Positions 40,615 to 50,922 of a stretch of 64,000 nt of DNA are shown piece after piece. The stretch's first letter is position 1; every line of letters begins with the position of its first letter. The notes beneath the pieces were generated by a model. That model searched no databases and had not been told where the DNA came from. It worked only from the letters and a program-made list of their open reading frames with translations. The stretch covers positions 55,487-119,486 of the forward strand of contig NW_026251803.1 of NCBI RefSeq assembly GCF_025024155.1, written 5' to 3'. Both the position numbers and the translations under genes were made by a program. Source of the stretch: Gamsiella multidivaricata (Eukaryota > Mortierellomycota > Mortierellomycetes > Mortierellales > Mortierellaceae).

Positions 40615-42731
40615 ATGGACGTCATTGTAACTGTTGGATCGTTCCGAGCCCACGCTGTTCCTGAGTTTCATGGAGACAAGCCCGTGTTGCGGTGCTTGAA
40701 GTGTCAAGATTTTTGTGCGAACAAGGATTCATTTTTGAAGCTGCACTTGTATTCGATGAAGTGCATCTGGTGTAAGTTCATGTCAGAAAGAATGTGTTCA
40801 ATCTGTCAGCGGCTGACAAGCTGTCGTTTCTTTTTTTAGTTGCCACTGAAGAGGGTTTAATCGAAGTTGCAGCCCTAACTCAGGACGAAAAATGTAAGAC
40901 CTCAAAAACTGCATTGAAAAAAGCCAGGACTCTCTCCTTCATCCGTTCTCTTCGCTAAAATTACGTTTCTCATTTTCTTCTTTTTAGTTGGTCCCGCTGC
41001 TTCTGCTTTTCTGAAGAGGTCTCCTGCTGTTGTCGGCGATGGATCTTTCAGTTCCTCAGTTTCATCTGGTAAGTTTGCTAAGAAAGTCAAGGAAATCATG
41101 AGACGCGTTCGCGTTGTCTGGCATTTGTTGTTAAAGGATTTCACTCTGTCAATGGTACTCTAGAAGATAGTCGCACAGCACGCGACGTTGCTGAACTCAT
41201 TGAAGTTGCAGACGATCCTCCGATGTCGCAAGTCAGCGAAATATCTGGTGAGTTTTGCCGAATAATGTTATATTGGTTAATCGGGTTCAGACCAGTCAAA
41301 AAAGCGACGCTTGGTCCATTCTTAACCTTGTATTCTTTCTTCTCTCATTTCGCTTTTCACCTGCAGTCTTTTTGCCCTCTTATGAAAGCCTAGGTCCCTC
41401 TGATAAAAGTACGTCTAAATCACGCTAGTTGATCTCGTTGTATTGATGCAAATTGTTTTACTGAAATTGCGGATCTCCTTCTTTTTTCTTTAAAAATTAA
41501 AACAGGGCCTTCCTCTCCGGGTTTGCTGTCAAGTGCAACAAAGCTCTTGAACGCATCTACTGAGGTGCTGATTTCTCGCGTTGAAGATGGAATTGTTAGC
41601 CTTGATATCAAGTTGAATTTGTCAGCTCAAGACCTTGGCGTACGAGATCGTCCTTCTCAAATCGAGCCTGCTGAGGGTCTGTTGTCGCTTTTGGCCGATT
41701 CGCCTTATGAGGGAGTGCTATCTCGGTCAAGTTGGATTGAGTTTCCAAGATGTCAGCGCCTTCCGGGAGATTGGGACAACTTAATTTCTGGCTGTTGGCT
41801 TAAAAACCCACTCCTGAATTATGCTACCGCTGTTTTGTTTGCTGGTTGTGTACTTTACAATCCGCGAAATAGGAACGCAGTACTCTGTTTGGTTGCCGAA
41901 TCGTATGGCCGAGGTCTTGATGTTGACGTTCACGCTGAAAAGCCTATTTCCATTGGCCAAGGCGTCTCCTCCATTTCCCAGCCTTCAGCTTCCGGGTTGT
42001 ACCCCCATGCTACCGTATGTCAGATTCAGCACGACAAGAAGGACCATCGTCTTGTTGTTGGATGCAAGATCTTCAACATCCTTGCCACTGAAGTCTGGCG
42101 ATTGGACAAGGATTGTTCCTCTGACCGCGCGTTTACTGCCGGTTCTTGTTGCAGCGCCTTTCCTATCCCTGGTAGCGAGAACATCATAATTTTTGTTGAT
42201 AGGCGTTCTTTCGACCTAGCGTCCGACGTTGTCTCTGGCACACACATACCGCGGTTCGAAATCGACCTCCTCCGGCAGATCCGATCTAATCTCTGTTCGG
42301 AACACTCCTACCGAATGGGTCGAGCCTCCTCTTACTTTATCACTAATATGGTGTCTGCTCAATCGGCGTCGATTTTTACGCTGACTATGGTCTGTCCGTC
42401 GTCTGGAGATGCTTCTTTGGTGTCGTCGCTTCTGAGCCGTATCGCCAAGGAAGTGAATGCAAAAGGAGATGACGCTGTTTTGGAGAAGAAGGTGCTGTTG
42501 AAGATCCTACAAAAGGTGAAGAGTGGTCAGTCCTGCGACGTACTCCTCCGGAAAATATTGAGTTTAATCGAAAACAAGCTCGAGATCAGCATTCTTGGTG
42601 TGGACAGACCTTCTGGCCTGGAAGAGTTGATGGGTGAGCTAGCGGGTTGCGTCTCAGCCGCCGTGTACCGCTGTAATGAAAAGGTGGTGGTCCCACAACT
42701 GAAAAAGGAGATGCCCCGGCTCTTGTGTTAG
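40615..42731 (+). CDS. Six-exon zinc-finger orphan protein
   Basis: The exons are 40615-40771, 40840-40893, 40988-41068, 41137-41247, 41367-41408 and 41506-42731 (556 aa from the first ATG). All five GT-AG introns are in frame, a strong sign of a real gene. The N-terminus has a Cys/His cluster (LRCLKCQDFCANKDSFLKLH, then YSMKC). The frame is open upstream of the ATG to 40507 and adds another C2H2-like finger (CNPPCKYSKTGETLRKHVAN plus HH), whose first Cys is encoded by the last bases of the gypsy LTR. The large last exon encodes a globular domain of about 400 residues with no motif I know. The gene may have lost its 5' exon to the LTR or be transcribed from it. A converging gene with similar fingers lies at 43269-43697. 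Confidence 0.75.
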
Positions 42732-42845
42732 AGTCTGATGCCGAGGAATGTTTTTTAAGTTCATGCTTCTTAAAATAAAAAAAAATCTGTCACCGTTTTT
42801 GGAAGTTCTTTGCGCTGCGTGGAAAATGCGACGGGCTTCACAAAA

Positions 42846-43206
42846 AAAATTCCAATGCAAAAGGTTCTCCCCTGCACTGCAAGAAAATGGTGTGTTTGTC
42901 TAGCCAGAAAAAAAAAAATTCCAGCAGAAAGAGTGTCCACCGGACAAAAAAAAATTCCAGCAGAAAAGGGTGTCTCCCGCCCTGCAAGAAAAAGGCGTGT
43001 TTGACCAGTCAGGAACAAAAAAAATTCCAGCGCAAAAGGGTGTCTCCTGGCCTGCAAGAAAATGGTGTGTCTGACTAGCCAGGAAAAAAAAAATTCCAGC
43101 AGAAAGAGTGTCCACCGGACAAAAAAAAATTCCAGCGCAAAAGGGTGTCTCCTGGCCTGCAAGAAAAGGTGTGTTTGACTAGCCAGGAAAAAAAAAAAAA
43201 TTCCAG
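42846..43206. repeat. Two-unit minisatellite, order A-B-A-A-B-A
   Basis: Units begin AATTCCAGC[GA] and end in 7-13 A. The A units (about 70 bp) include GTGTCTCCTGGCCTGCAAG and GACTAGCCAGG. The B units (about 36 bp) include AGAGTGTCCACCGGAC. The order of six units is A, B, A, A, B, A. It fills the gap between two convergent genes. Confidence 0.85.
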
Positions 43207-43268
43207 TACTTCCAACAAAAATGAACAGAAAAACAGACATGCACTGACAAACATGGCACTGTGTGATT

Positions 43269-43697
43269 TTATTGCGGGACCCCTTGATCGCTGCCTTTAG
43301 AGACGTTGTTGACGGGCCAGTAGTTTATTTCGGCTTTGGCGTTCTCGAAAACTTTTCCTGTACTTGCCACCTCCTTTGCCTTTCGAGTAACGAAAGGACA
43401 AGGACAAGGTGGATCCGAGTTGCTTCCAGTGACATGCGCCTTGAGACTGCGTGGGCTTATGAAACCCGTTTCGCAAAAACAGTGACACTTCTCTGTGATG
43501 CGACGGAAAGTAAAAAATACGCCAATCTGTTGAGAATCTTGACTGGGAGACACATTCACAGCAATGTAGCAAGTCCATGGCTCGTGAACATTTCGGATAT
43601 GTTCTTTCTGCTGTTTGTTAAGGGAATTGATGTCTTTTCCGACAAGGCCCTGTTTGCAGATCTTGAAAGTGCATCGTTTTGGCAATTGCGGTTCCAT
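43269..43697 (-). CDS. Small zinc-finger-like orphan protein
   Basis: A single-exon frame of 142 aa has its ATG at 43695-43697 and TAA at 43269-43271. It contains a finger-like RCTFKICKQGLVGKDINS followed by KEHIRNVH, then CHCFCETGFISPRSLKAHV and a Cys/Pro patch (PPCPCPF). The spacing, finger then beta-rich stretch then second Cys cluster with a helix, resembles the N-terminus of the gene at 40615, so the two may be distant paralogues. It lacks the long C-terminal domain. Nucleic-acid binding is inferred. The gene converges on its neighbour across the A/B minisatellite. Confidence 0.5.
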   Translation of the reverse strand: MEPQLPKRCTFKICKQGLVGKDINSLNKQQKEHIRNVHEPWTCYIAVNVSPSQDSQQIGVFFTFRRITEKCHCFCETGFISPRSLKAHVTGSNSDPPCPCPFVTRKAKEVASTGKVFENAKAEINYWPVNNVSKGSDQGVPQ

Positions 43698-44742
43698 TGA
43701 TGATGTTTCGACTAGTCAGAAAGACTGATGTGCCTTAGGGCCTTTTGATAACGTTTGTTTTCTGCCTCAAGACGTTGCTCTCACCCCTGAACAAAGTTCT
43801 GTGTCGACTTTGTTCACTGCCCCATGAAATTGCTCTCACGCTGTCAGAAACAGACATGGGAATTCTCAAGGTAAGTGGAATATCGAGGATGGATAGAACA
43901 GGAAATAGGTTTATTGCAGACTGAGGAATAAATAACAAACTATGAGAACTATTTGTCTTCGTCGTCAGGACTGTCCGACTTGCCATGACTTAAACTAGAA
44001 GGGGTCCCTGAGTAAGGCGTTAATGCTGATCAGTTGGTGATTGGAGTCTGTCGAAGGCGCGGGAAGTGTGGGCGAAGTTCGGGACAGTAAAGCCCAAGGT
44101 GATCTCTAACTACTTGGCGCAGTCTCAAGTGGCTTGTACTCCGCTGAGCACACGCTGCAGTTAAAGTGATCACCTTTTCCGTAGTTCCGTCTTTCTGATC
44201 AGACTCACACGCCACCCACGCGTTAACCTGCTAACCGTTATCCTACTAACTTTATTTTCGTGACACACCCCTCAACAGAGACATGTGTCGACTTTGTTTA
44301 CTGCCCCATGAAATTTGCCCACAACCCCGAACATTTCTGTGTTCCAAACCAATTTTGCCACCATTTCCACGCCTTCATCGCCTTTGCCGCTCTTTTCATC
44401 CCTTCTTAGATTTCCTTTTATCACCTCTTTTTTTTCCCTTCTACCTCACCTTCACTACAGCTCGCACCTTCTTCGCAACCCTCACTCTTTGTACGACCTT
44501 CACTTCTTTTCACTTCCCTACTTTTCATTGAAGCTTCGCAACACCATGACCGACAGGCCTCTGACACCGTTCTGTCTTGTTGAAAAGCCTCGATTGTTCC
44601 TTTTGGGTCCCTAACCCTACTAATGCAATTTCCATACAAAAAGTCATCAAAACCCACATCGTTTCCATCAACACCAACACACTTTCTGTAACATTTCCTG
44701 CTCAATCCCCTCTACACCTTCAAAACGCGCCAAACTTATCTG
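43698..44742. other. Region with a duplicated 35-bp motif; possible short coding relics
   Basis: GTGTCGACTTTGTTCACTGC plus CCCATGAAATTG at about 43801-43836 recurs with few changes at about 44285-44320. Both copies read CRLC(S/L)LPHEI in frame; the second follows an ATG (MCRLCLLPHEICPQPR) and the first runs to CTCAAG|GTAAGT like an exon end. A strongly C/T-rich leader occupies 44330-44540. No complete gene can be closed. Confidence 0.35.
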
Positions 44743-45705
44743 ATGTCCCCACCAGCGAACACAGCCATTCCCTCAAACGTCATTCAATCAGCCTCGGTTG
44801 CGAACAAGGGTTCTTCTCCTTCGGTTACGAATGCCGTCGGTCAGCCTAACCATGACAAAGTCAAGAATTCTCTGCCACTCTCCTCCGCTTCCCATGATGG
44901 CTCTCAGGACCTCGATACATCGTCTGATGAGGACGATAAGAACAAGGAAAATATTCCTCCAGGCACTCATAATGGACTTCACACGGCCACTCCAACTGCT
45001 GGATCGAAGCGAAAAGGGACATTTCAAGAAGTTTCAATCCCAAAGAGATTAAGGTCGCCTTCAATCCTTGGACTGCGCCTGCGCCGGGGCGGAGATGACT
45101 TGCTCAATCAGCCGATACTATGAAGATGTGTCACTGCCTCTGGCTCAGGGATGTCGCCTGCCTCTGCTCTTATTCAAGTAAATGCTCCCACCTCTGCCGC
45201 CACCGAGGATACTCAGCCGGTCATGCCATCACGGTCTGTTTCCCCGCAACACTCAAGTCAAGGTTGTCCAGTGCAAACGCAAACTCCAGCTCTTGATTCT
45301 AGTCCAGAAGGTGCTCCTGGTGTCGATGATAATTGCACCATTGAGTCACAGCACGATCATGAGTTTCTTACTATGGGGTACCATTCCATTCCGCAAATTG
45401 TGGAAGGTTGCAAACGCTGGGGAGTCGAAAATGGTTATTTATTGGGTACAGATCATGATGAGTTTACAGTAGGTGGAATTCAATTAGTGGGTTCACGTTT
45501 GGTCGACAGTCTTATTACCAGAAGGATGCATCTTCGGAGCGAGACGATACATGGAGTAATTAATGGCAATATTCCCATTGAAGGTATTGAGTCCTGCGAT
45601 CTCATGAAGGAAAGTTGTAAAACTTCTGCCGCCATACGCTGTTTGAACAAATTGATAGCCAGTGTAGACAGAGACGAGAAGCACCTCCAAAAAAATATAC
45701 AATAG
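44743..45705 (+). pseudogene. Orphan gene with one in-frame TGA
   Basis: From the ATG at 44743 the frame gives a Ser/Pro-rich segment, KENIPPG and a basic KRKGTFQEVSIPKRLRSPSI patch, then TGA at 45121-45123. The same frame resumes at once and stays open to TAG at about 45705. The second part holds a Ser/Gln-rich linker and a well-formed C-terminal domain (HEFLTMGYHSIPQIVEGCKR, VGSRLVDSLITRRMHLRS, AAIRCLNKLIASVDRDEK). One CGA to TGA transition would explain the break. Alternatively these are two genes, with an ATG at 45151 for the second. The family is unknown; the basic patch suggests a nuclear protein. Confidence 0.45.
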
Positions 45706-46659
45706 ACTATGTAGTGCAAAAAAAAAATATGCTGTGGTACTGTGACAAACTTCATTTATTCTTGATCCATGCAAAACCTCATCTTCTTCCGGAGCTCCGC
45801 TTCTACATCTTCGTCACAATACGCTCTTTTCCTATTGCTACCATCGACTTCGTTGCTTGAGTCGCCAGAGTCACCATCATCTTTTGAATCAGATGAATCA
45901 TCGTCACTGTCAAATTCCCATCCGGCGACAATATCAGGGTCCAAAAAATCACTGGAAGATCCATGCTCAACACGTCTCCTCTTCCCCTTATTTCGCTTCG
46001 AGACAATAACAGCACCAACTTCTGAATCCGTGCTATCGCATTCAATGCTATCGTTTCCAAGACTATCGCTGTCATAATGCCTTTTCTTGTCTTCGCGAAA
46101 AGTAAACCAATCGTTCTCTTGTTGGTCCAACAGGTTATTGTCATGGATACTTTGTCTTCCTCCTGAACTGCATCCGATAGCTTCTTCAAACTCTGGCGTG
46201 TTCTTTTCATCAATGGACAATAACAAACCACTTTCATCAAGTTGCTCAACATTGTCCTCCTTTTCTTCCCACCATGTGTCGTCATTGACCGACTGTTCTC
46301 CGCCACTCTCTAGATCAACAGTTGAAGATCTCTGAAATAAAGACCTATTGCCGGAAGTTGGAATCGCCTATCCACTTCCATAAAGCAGATCTAGGACTGA
46401 GTTGGTGTAATCCTCCCATCCTTGCAGCCGCAACTCGTGCTCTCGCATATTAGAAACCTCACCTCCTTCTGCCTCGGAATCGAGCTCTTCTTGCTTGTCC
46501 ATCTCTTCATCTTCTTTTGTTCTTGATGCCTCAGAATCCTTTGTCAAACGAGTTATGACTGCATGTTTTACAGTCAATAGCCCCTTTGCCGACCAATTCT
46601 TGATGAACAGATCCTTACTGGTGCGAACCCTGCTCAATGCTACATAGGCTTGTCCACTA

Positions 46660-46862
46660 TGCAACAGGTTTATGCTCGGTTAAGTGCATTATGATGTCAT
46701 CAGCGCTTCGCCCATCTTTCTACGACTTTCTAGAACACTGTTGCTATCTATCCAGCCAGTTTATATAAACCCCATCCACACGTAGAACTAGACAGCAGCA
46801 TTGATACGAATAAAGCCTCCTTTCCACCCTAGATCCACTTCCACCTGATTTGACCGTTTGCA
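46660..46862 (-). repeat. Solo LTR (203 bp) inside the helicase, TSD CACTA
   Basis: It starts TGCAACAGG and ends GTTTGCA, and is flanked by CACTA at 46655-46659 and 46863-46867. It differs from the copy at 54422-54624 by about one base (GCCTCC versus GACTCC). It interrupts the helicase between DVFAS and GQAYVALSRV; taking out the LTR and one CACTA would rejoin the frame. The strand is given as that of the host gene; the LTR itself reads plus, with TTTATATAAACC and AATAAAG. Confidence 0.93.
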
Positions 46863-47696
46863 CACTAGCAAACACATCACGTAGATTGACGGCGACTTTG
46901 TTTAACGTCAGCGATTGACATTTGCGAATAGTTAATGCCCAAGCAAGAACCAAAGGAAACTGGCGTCGTTCTTGACCATTAAATTTCGTTCGTCGGCACT
47001 CTTGTTGAATATTGAAAATTCTTCCAGTGTTATCTTCTCTCACTTGAACGACATGTTGATCATAAAATCGAACCACAATACCGGTAGTTCCATTAACGAC
47101 ACCACCAGCAACGTCGACGTTGGACGTGCACATGACTCTCGCGCCAACTTTTAGCCATAACACAGAGGCGAGTCCAGTCTCTGATTCGATAGCTCTCCTC
47201 TTATCTTCGTTCTTCGTTATCCTGGCGTTATCATACGCAATAGAGTACCAATCTTCACCAGGAAGATTTTGCAATTTGTTCAAATTAAACCTGTCCACAT
47301 CCCTTTTGAACGGATAGAGATGAAGAGCATCTTCAGGAATATCACTGGATTGAGTACAAATATTCAAAAACATGGATACCGTGGCACTAGTAATCATGCC
47401 ACATCTGATATCATCGAGCAATGACTTGAACTCTACACCACCAGACTGTCGACAGGGCTGAATCAGATCTACTCGTTCAAACCAACGATAAATCTCAGAG
47501 TTCCAAATCCAATCCGTTCTATCAAATGATTTGTTGACAGGCCCAAGCTGACCAAAATCACCAAAGAGAATGACTGGAATTCCCCCAAAAGGGACACCTA
47601 TTTCCGTGTTTACTGCTTCCTGTAATGCCTTTGATAAAACACTCAAGATATCACCAGATATCATGGACGCTTCATCAATCATAAAAATTGGAGATA

Positions 47697-49298
47697 CACT
47701 GACTCCGGGAATTGAGTAAATGTTTTCTCGGTTTATCATTGGCGCTCTATAATTTTATAACGGAAGGTAGAATGAACTTACGTTTCATTACCAAATTAGC
47801 ATTACTACGTATAACCAGTATAGTGAAGTTTGAAATCATTCTGACATCATTCCAAGGAGAACGCAAGGTATTTGTCCATCTGCTGCATTTACTCAATTTC
47901 CGGCCTCTCATTCCAAAATATTTAAATCGTTTACACTTCCCTCGCCTTACCATCTGCATTCTCGCCGTTTCTCACAACCTGTAGCTCCTTCTACCATTTT
48001 ATCTCCTACGCAATGAAGAAGCTCAGTTCCATCGTTGAGGGTCTCATCATCGAGAACCTAAAGTCCGGTATGACCACAAGACAGATTGCTCGGAAGCACT
48101 CTGTTTCTCAGTCCAAAGTGTCCCAAATTGCGCAAACAGTCAAACAGAGCATTCCTCCAGCCAAAGCCGGCCGTCGAAGCCAGGTATCCCCAACCACTCG
48201 ACGCGCAATCGTACGACGTATCACAAACGGCGATCTTAAAACGGCCGTTGATGCGCAGAAGCATCTCTCTGAGCAACTGGGCATCAACATCTCTACCAAC
48301 AGGGTCAGAGAGATCTTCAGGGAGGAGGGACTGACGGCAATGCGAAAGGTCAAGCGCCCCAAACTGACCGCCAATCATCGCAGGGAACGTATGGATTTTG
48401 TCCGCATGTATGAGCATTGGACTATCGATGACTGGAAACGGGTTCTATGGACAGATGAAACCAGGATCAACCGATACGGGTCCGATGGGAAGGTCTGGGT
48501 TTAGAAGAACACAAAAATCGGCGACCAGGACCGGCTCGTTGACGAGACGCTCAAGTACGGAGGAGGTCATCTTTTTATGTGGGGTTGCATGACGTATGAC
48601 GGGCCAGGCTTCATCTCTCAAATCCATGGGACAATGGATGCTGAGTTGTATGTCGAGATCCTTGAGGAGTGCGTTGCATTGACGCAAGAGTGGTATGGGA
48701 TCCGGCCACAGGATATGATTTTCCAGTAGGATAAGGACTCCAAGCATACCGTGGGAGTATCAAGGAGATTTTTCGAGAAAAAGAACTACAACTTGCTCTT
48801 TTGGCCCGCACGCTCTCCAGATATGAATCCGATAGAGCACCTCTGGGAGCATCTCGAGAGGCAACTAGCCAAGTATCCTAAGCCTCCTGAGGGAATGATC
48901 GAATTGTGGGAACGATTGCAGGTCGAATGGAACAATATTCCGGCTTCAGTCTGCCAGACCCTAATTGAGAGCATGCCGCGAAGGAATGAGGCGCTGAAGA
49001 ACGCTAATGGAGGTCACACTGGCTACTGAGAATAATGACTTGGTAGGGACTTGGTGGGAAAGATCCGAGTACGAAATAAAAACACCAGGGGCCGGAAATT
49101 GAGTAAATGACATGGTATCAAACATTTATTCGTACCTTCTTTAGTAATGTAGTTGGCAGTTCAAATGAACTATGCTTGAAGCTTTGGAGGCAACACTACA
49201 ACATGGTTGAATTTCACAAAGGAGGGTCCATCATATAAATTATTCTGATAAGAAGAATGAAAAATCGGAAAACATTTACTCAATTCCCGGAGTTAGTG
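47697..49298 (+). mobile_element. Tc1/mariner-type DNA transposon with nested inverted repeats
   Basis: 31-bp terminal inverted repeats (47697-47727 and 49268-49298; CACTRACTCCGGGAATTGAG then TAAATGTTTTC, one mismatch) are flanked by TA on both sides (47695-47696, 49299-49300), the Tc1 target duplication. A second inverted pair of related sequence lies inside (about 47883-47905, CATTTACTCAATTTCCGGCC, and 49090-49111). The total is 1602 bp. The transposase frame is at 48013-49029. Confidence 0.9.
48013..49029 (+). pseudogene. Tc1-like transposase with two amber stops
   Basis: The frame is continuous for 339 codons apart from TAG at 48502-48504 and 48727-48729. The N-terminal helix-turn-helix (NLKSGMTTRQIARKHSVSQS) and second HTH (TNRVREIFREEGLTAMRKV) bind the inverted repeats. 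The DDE core shows VLWTDETRINRYGSDG, then a broken Q*DKDSKHT (normally QxDNxxxH) and FWPARSPDMNPIEHLWEHLE, which carries the third acidic position. The first TAG replaces a residue after KVWV, the second one before DKD. Both are one transition from a sense codon (TGG/CAG). The copy is non-autonomous now but young, since no frameshift has accumulated. Confidence 0.88.
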
Positions 49299-50868
49299 TA
49301 AGTACCTTCATTATCACTAGAGTCTGAATCTACATCAGACTCTTCATACTCGGCTTCTGGATTTTCGATCTGGTCTTGATCATCACTGGGCTCGTCAACG
49401 CTACAAGCATCGGACGTCGATCCATCACTATTGTCCTCAGATAACAACGAAAGATCTTGAACACTTGCCTGGTCATTTCGATAATTAATATCTTCTACTT
49501 CGAACACTTCAATTTCGTCATTGCATCCTCGTTTTACACCACTGTAGTCCAACGAAAAGAACCCTTGGCCGCTTGGGTACAACGTCGGGAATAAATAGCC
49601 CAAAAGACGGGGGTTTGAGTATTTAACGACCTCTTGATCTCGTCCCAACAAACCAAAAGTCAAGTTGGCTAGGTTGTTTGCCTCGTCGGCTGTCGTGGGA
49701 CCACCAGTGCCTACGGGTCCCATATGAAAAGCCTCAAGTCGTGACATATTGGCAGATTCGTCAACCGCTTCAGCATTGTATTCAAGAAGCGTTTCGGTAG
49801 CATCCGTTAGATCGCTAGGCTCATCGACATTCAATTCTTTTATCAGCGGATGGTTTAGCTTCATCCAAAGCCAGGCAGCGCGGATCCTAATTTTATCTTG
49901 AATTGATAAATTTGCGTCCATGTCCGAAAGCCTGATCAATCCTCGAGTTCCTGCATGAGCTCCAAGGTACTGCTTACTCTTTCACAAACCAATCCTCCCA
50001 GACACAAAATGATAGCCAGCACGGAAGGAAGGGGTAAGTTTGCTACGTGAATTGGTCAATTCACAGAATACCAAAATTGGACTCAGATATCCCTCACCGA
50101 CTGGATTAAGGTCTCTAATTTCATCAGGTTGTTCACCTGGGTACATCCAATTCTCGTTGACAAACTTCATCTAATACCCACATATTCACAACACATCAGT
50201 ACAACCGTATCTGAGGAAATAAATCATCATATGTCTGTCTCCAACTTACGTAACTAAAGACACCGTCCAAGTCTTTTCTTCTCCCTGATTTATGTCTAGC
50301 ACAGACAACGATTGAGCCTGAATGTTTGCCACCAGGTTTTACATCAAGTTCACGAATCCGCATTCCATCATTGTCACAGTAATTCAGCAATGGCCAAGTC
50401 ATCGATTGCGCAAACTCGGGAGTAGCTCCTTCCGCCAGTGCTTCAGCCCTTGCTTGAAAGAATTTCTCTTCGATTATGTTTTGATCATCTTTCCGGAGCG
50501 CAAAGTACTCTTCCTTGTATAGCAGTCTACAGCAAACAGCACATCGCTTCACGGGGACTTCCTTGTCTTGTTTGGCCTCATTAGTAAAGGTAACTCTCCG
50601 AAAGCTAGTCGGCACGCGTCTAATAGTGATTGGCACCTGTGGATCTATGTCAACATTTGAATGGCCCTCTTCTTCGTTTGATTCTGGCGGCATTGGAACG
50701 AAACGATAGACATCAGTCGATAGGAAATTTGATGATCGATATAAAAAAAGACTCGGTCATATTTATCGAAAAATGTTACTTTGTCAGAAGGAACAGGCTA
50801 AAACCTTGGAGCTCAAATTGCCGCAATCGAACACGCATTGAGCCACACTTTTATGCTTGGCTCCAGAT

Positions 50869-50882
50869 ACCATATATAAAGC
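50869..50882 (+). promoter_or_regulatory. TATA box of the small two-exon gene
   Basis: CCATATATAAAGCC lies about 45 bp before the ATG at 50923, a usual distance for a TATA-driven, highly or inducibly expressed gene. Confidence 0.6.
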
Positions 50883-50922
50883 CTTCAAAGGATCTATTCC
50901 TCAATTAACCAATTAACGAACA

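Larger units (their letters stand above)
45756..50693 (-). mobile_element. Helitron-like gene, deleted and split by two other elements
   Basis: Read on the minus strand, 50693-50250 encodes an N-terminal region with a Cys motif (KRCAVCCRLLYKEEYFALRK) and MTWPLLNYCDNDGMRIREL. An intron ends before MKFVNENWMYPGEQPDEIR at 50170. TGA at 49982-49984 interrupts the frame, which continues as KSKQYLGAHAGTRGLIRLSD and NPRLLGYLFPTLYPSGQGFF to 49301. After the Tc1 insertion, 47695-46863 encodes the PIF1-type helicase middle (FMIDEASMISGDIL, PVILFGDFGQLGPV, KVGARVMCTSNVDVAGGVVN). After the solo LTR comes helicase motif VI (AYVALSRVRTSKDLFI), then an acidic tail to 45756. The Rep/HUH region and Walker A are missing. 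Such proteins belong to Helitrons. I could not identify the element's termini. Confidence 0.75.

Noticed and set aside
42770..43240. 156-codon minus-strand frame with Phe-rich repeats
   Set aside because: It lies wholly on the A/B minisatellite; the poly-T/Phe runs and repeated blocks come from the repeat units, and there is no start context or domain.
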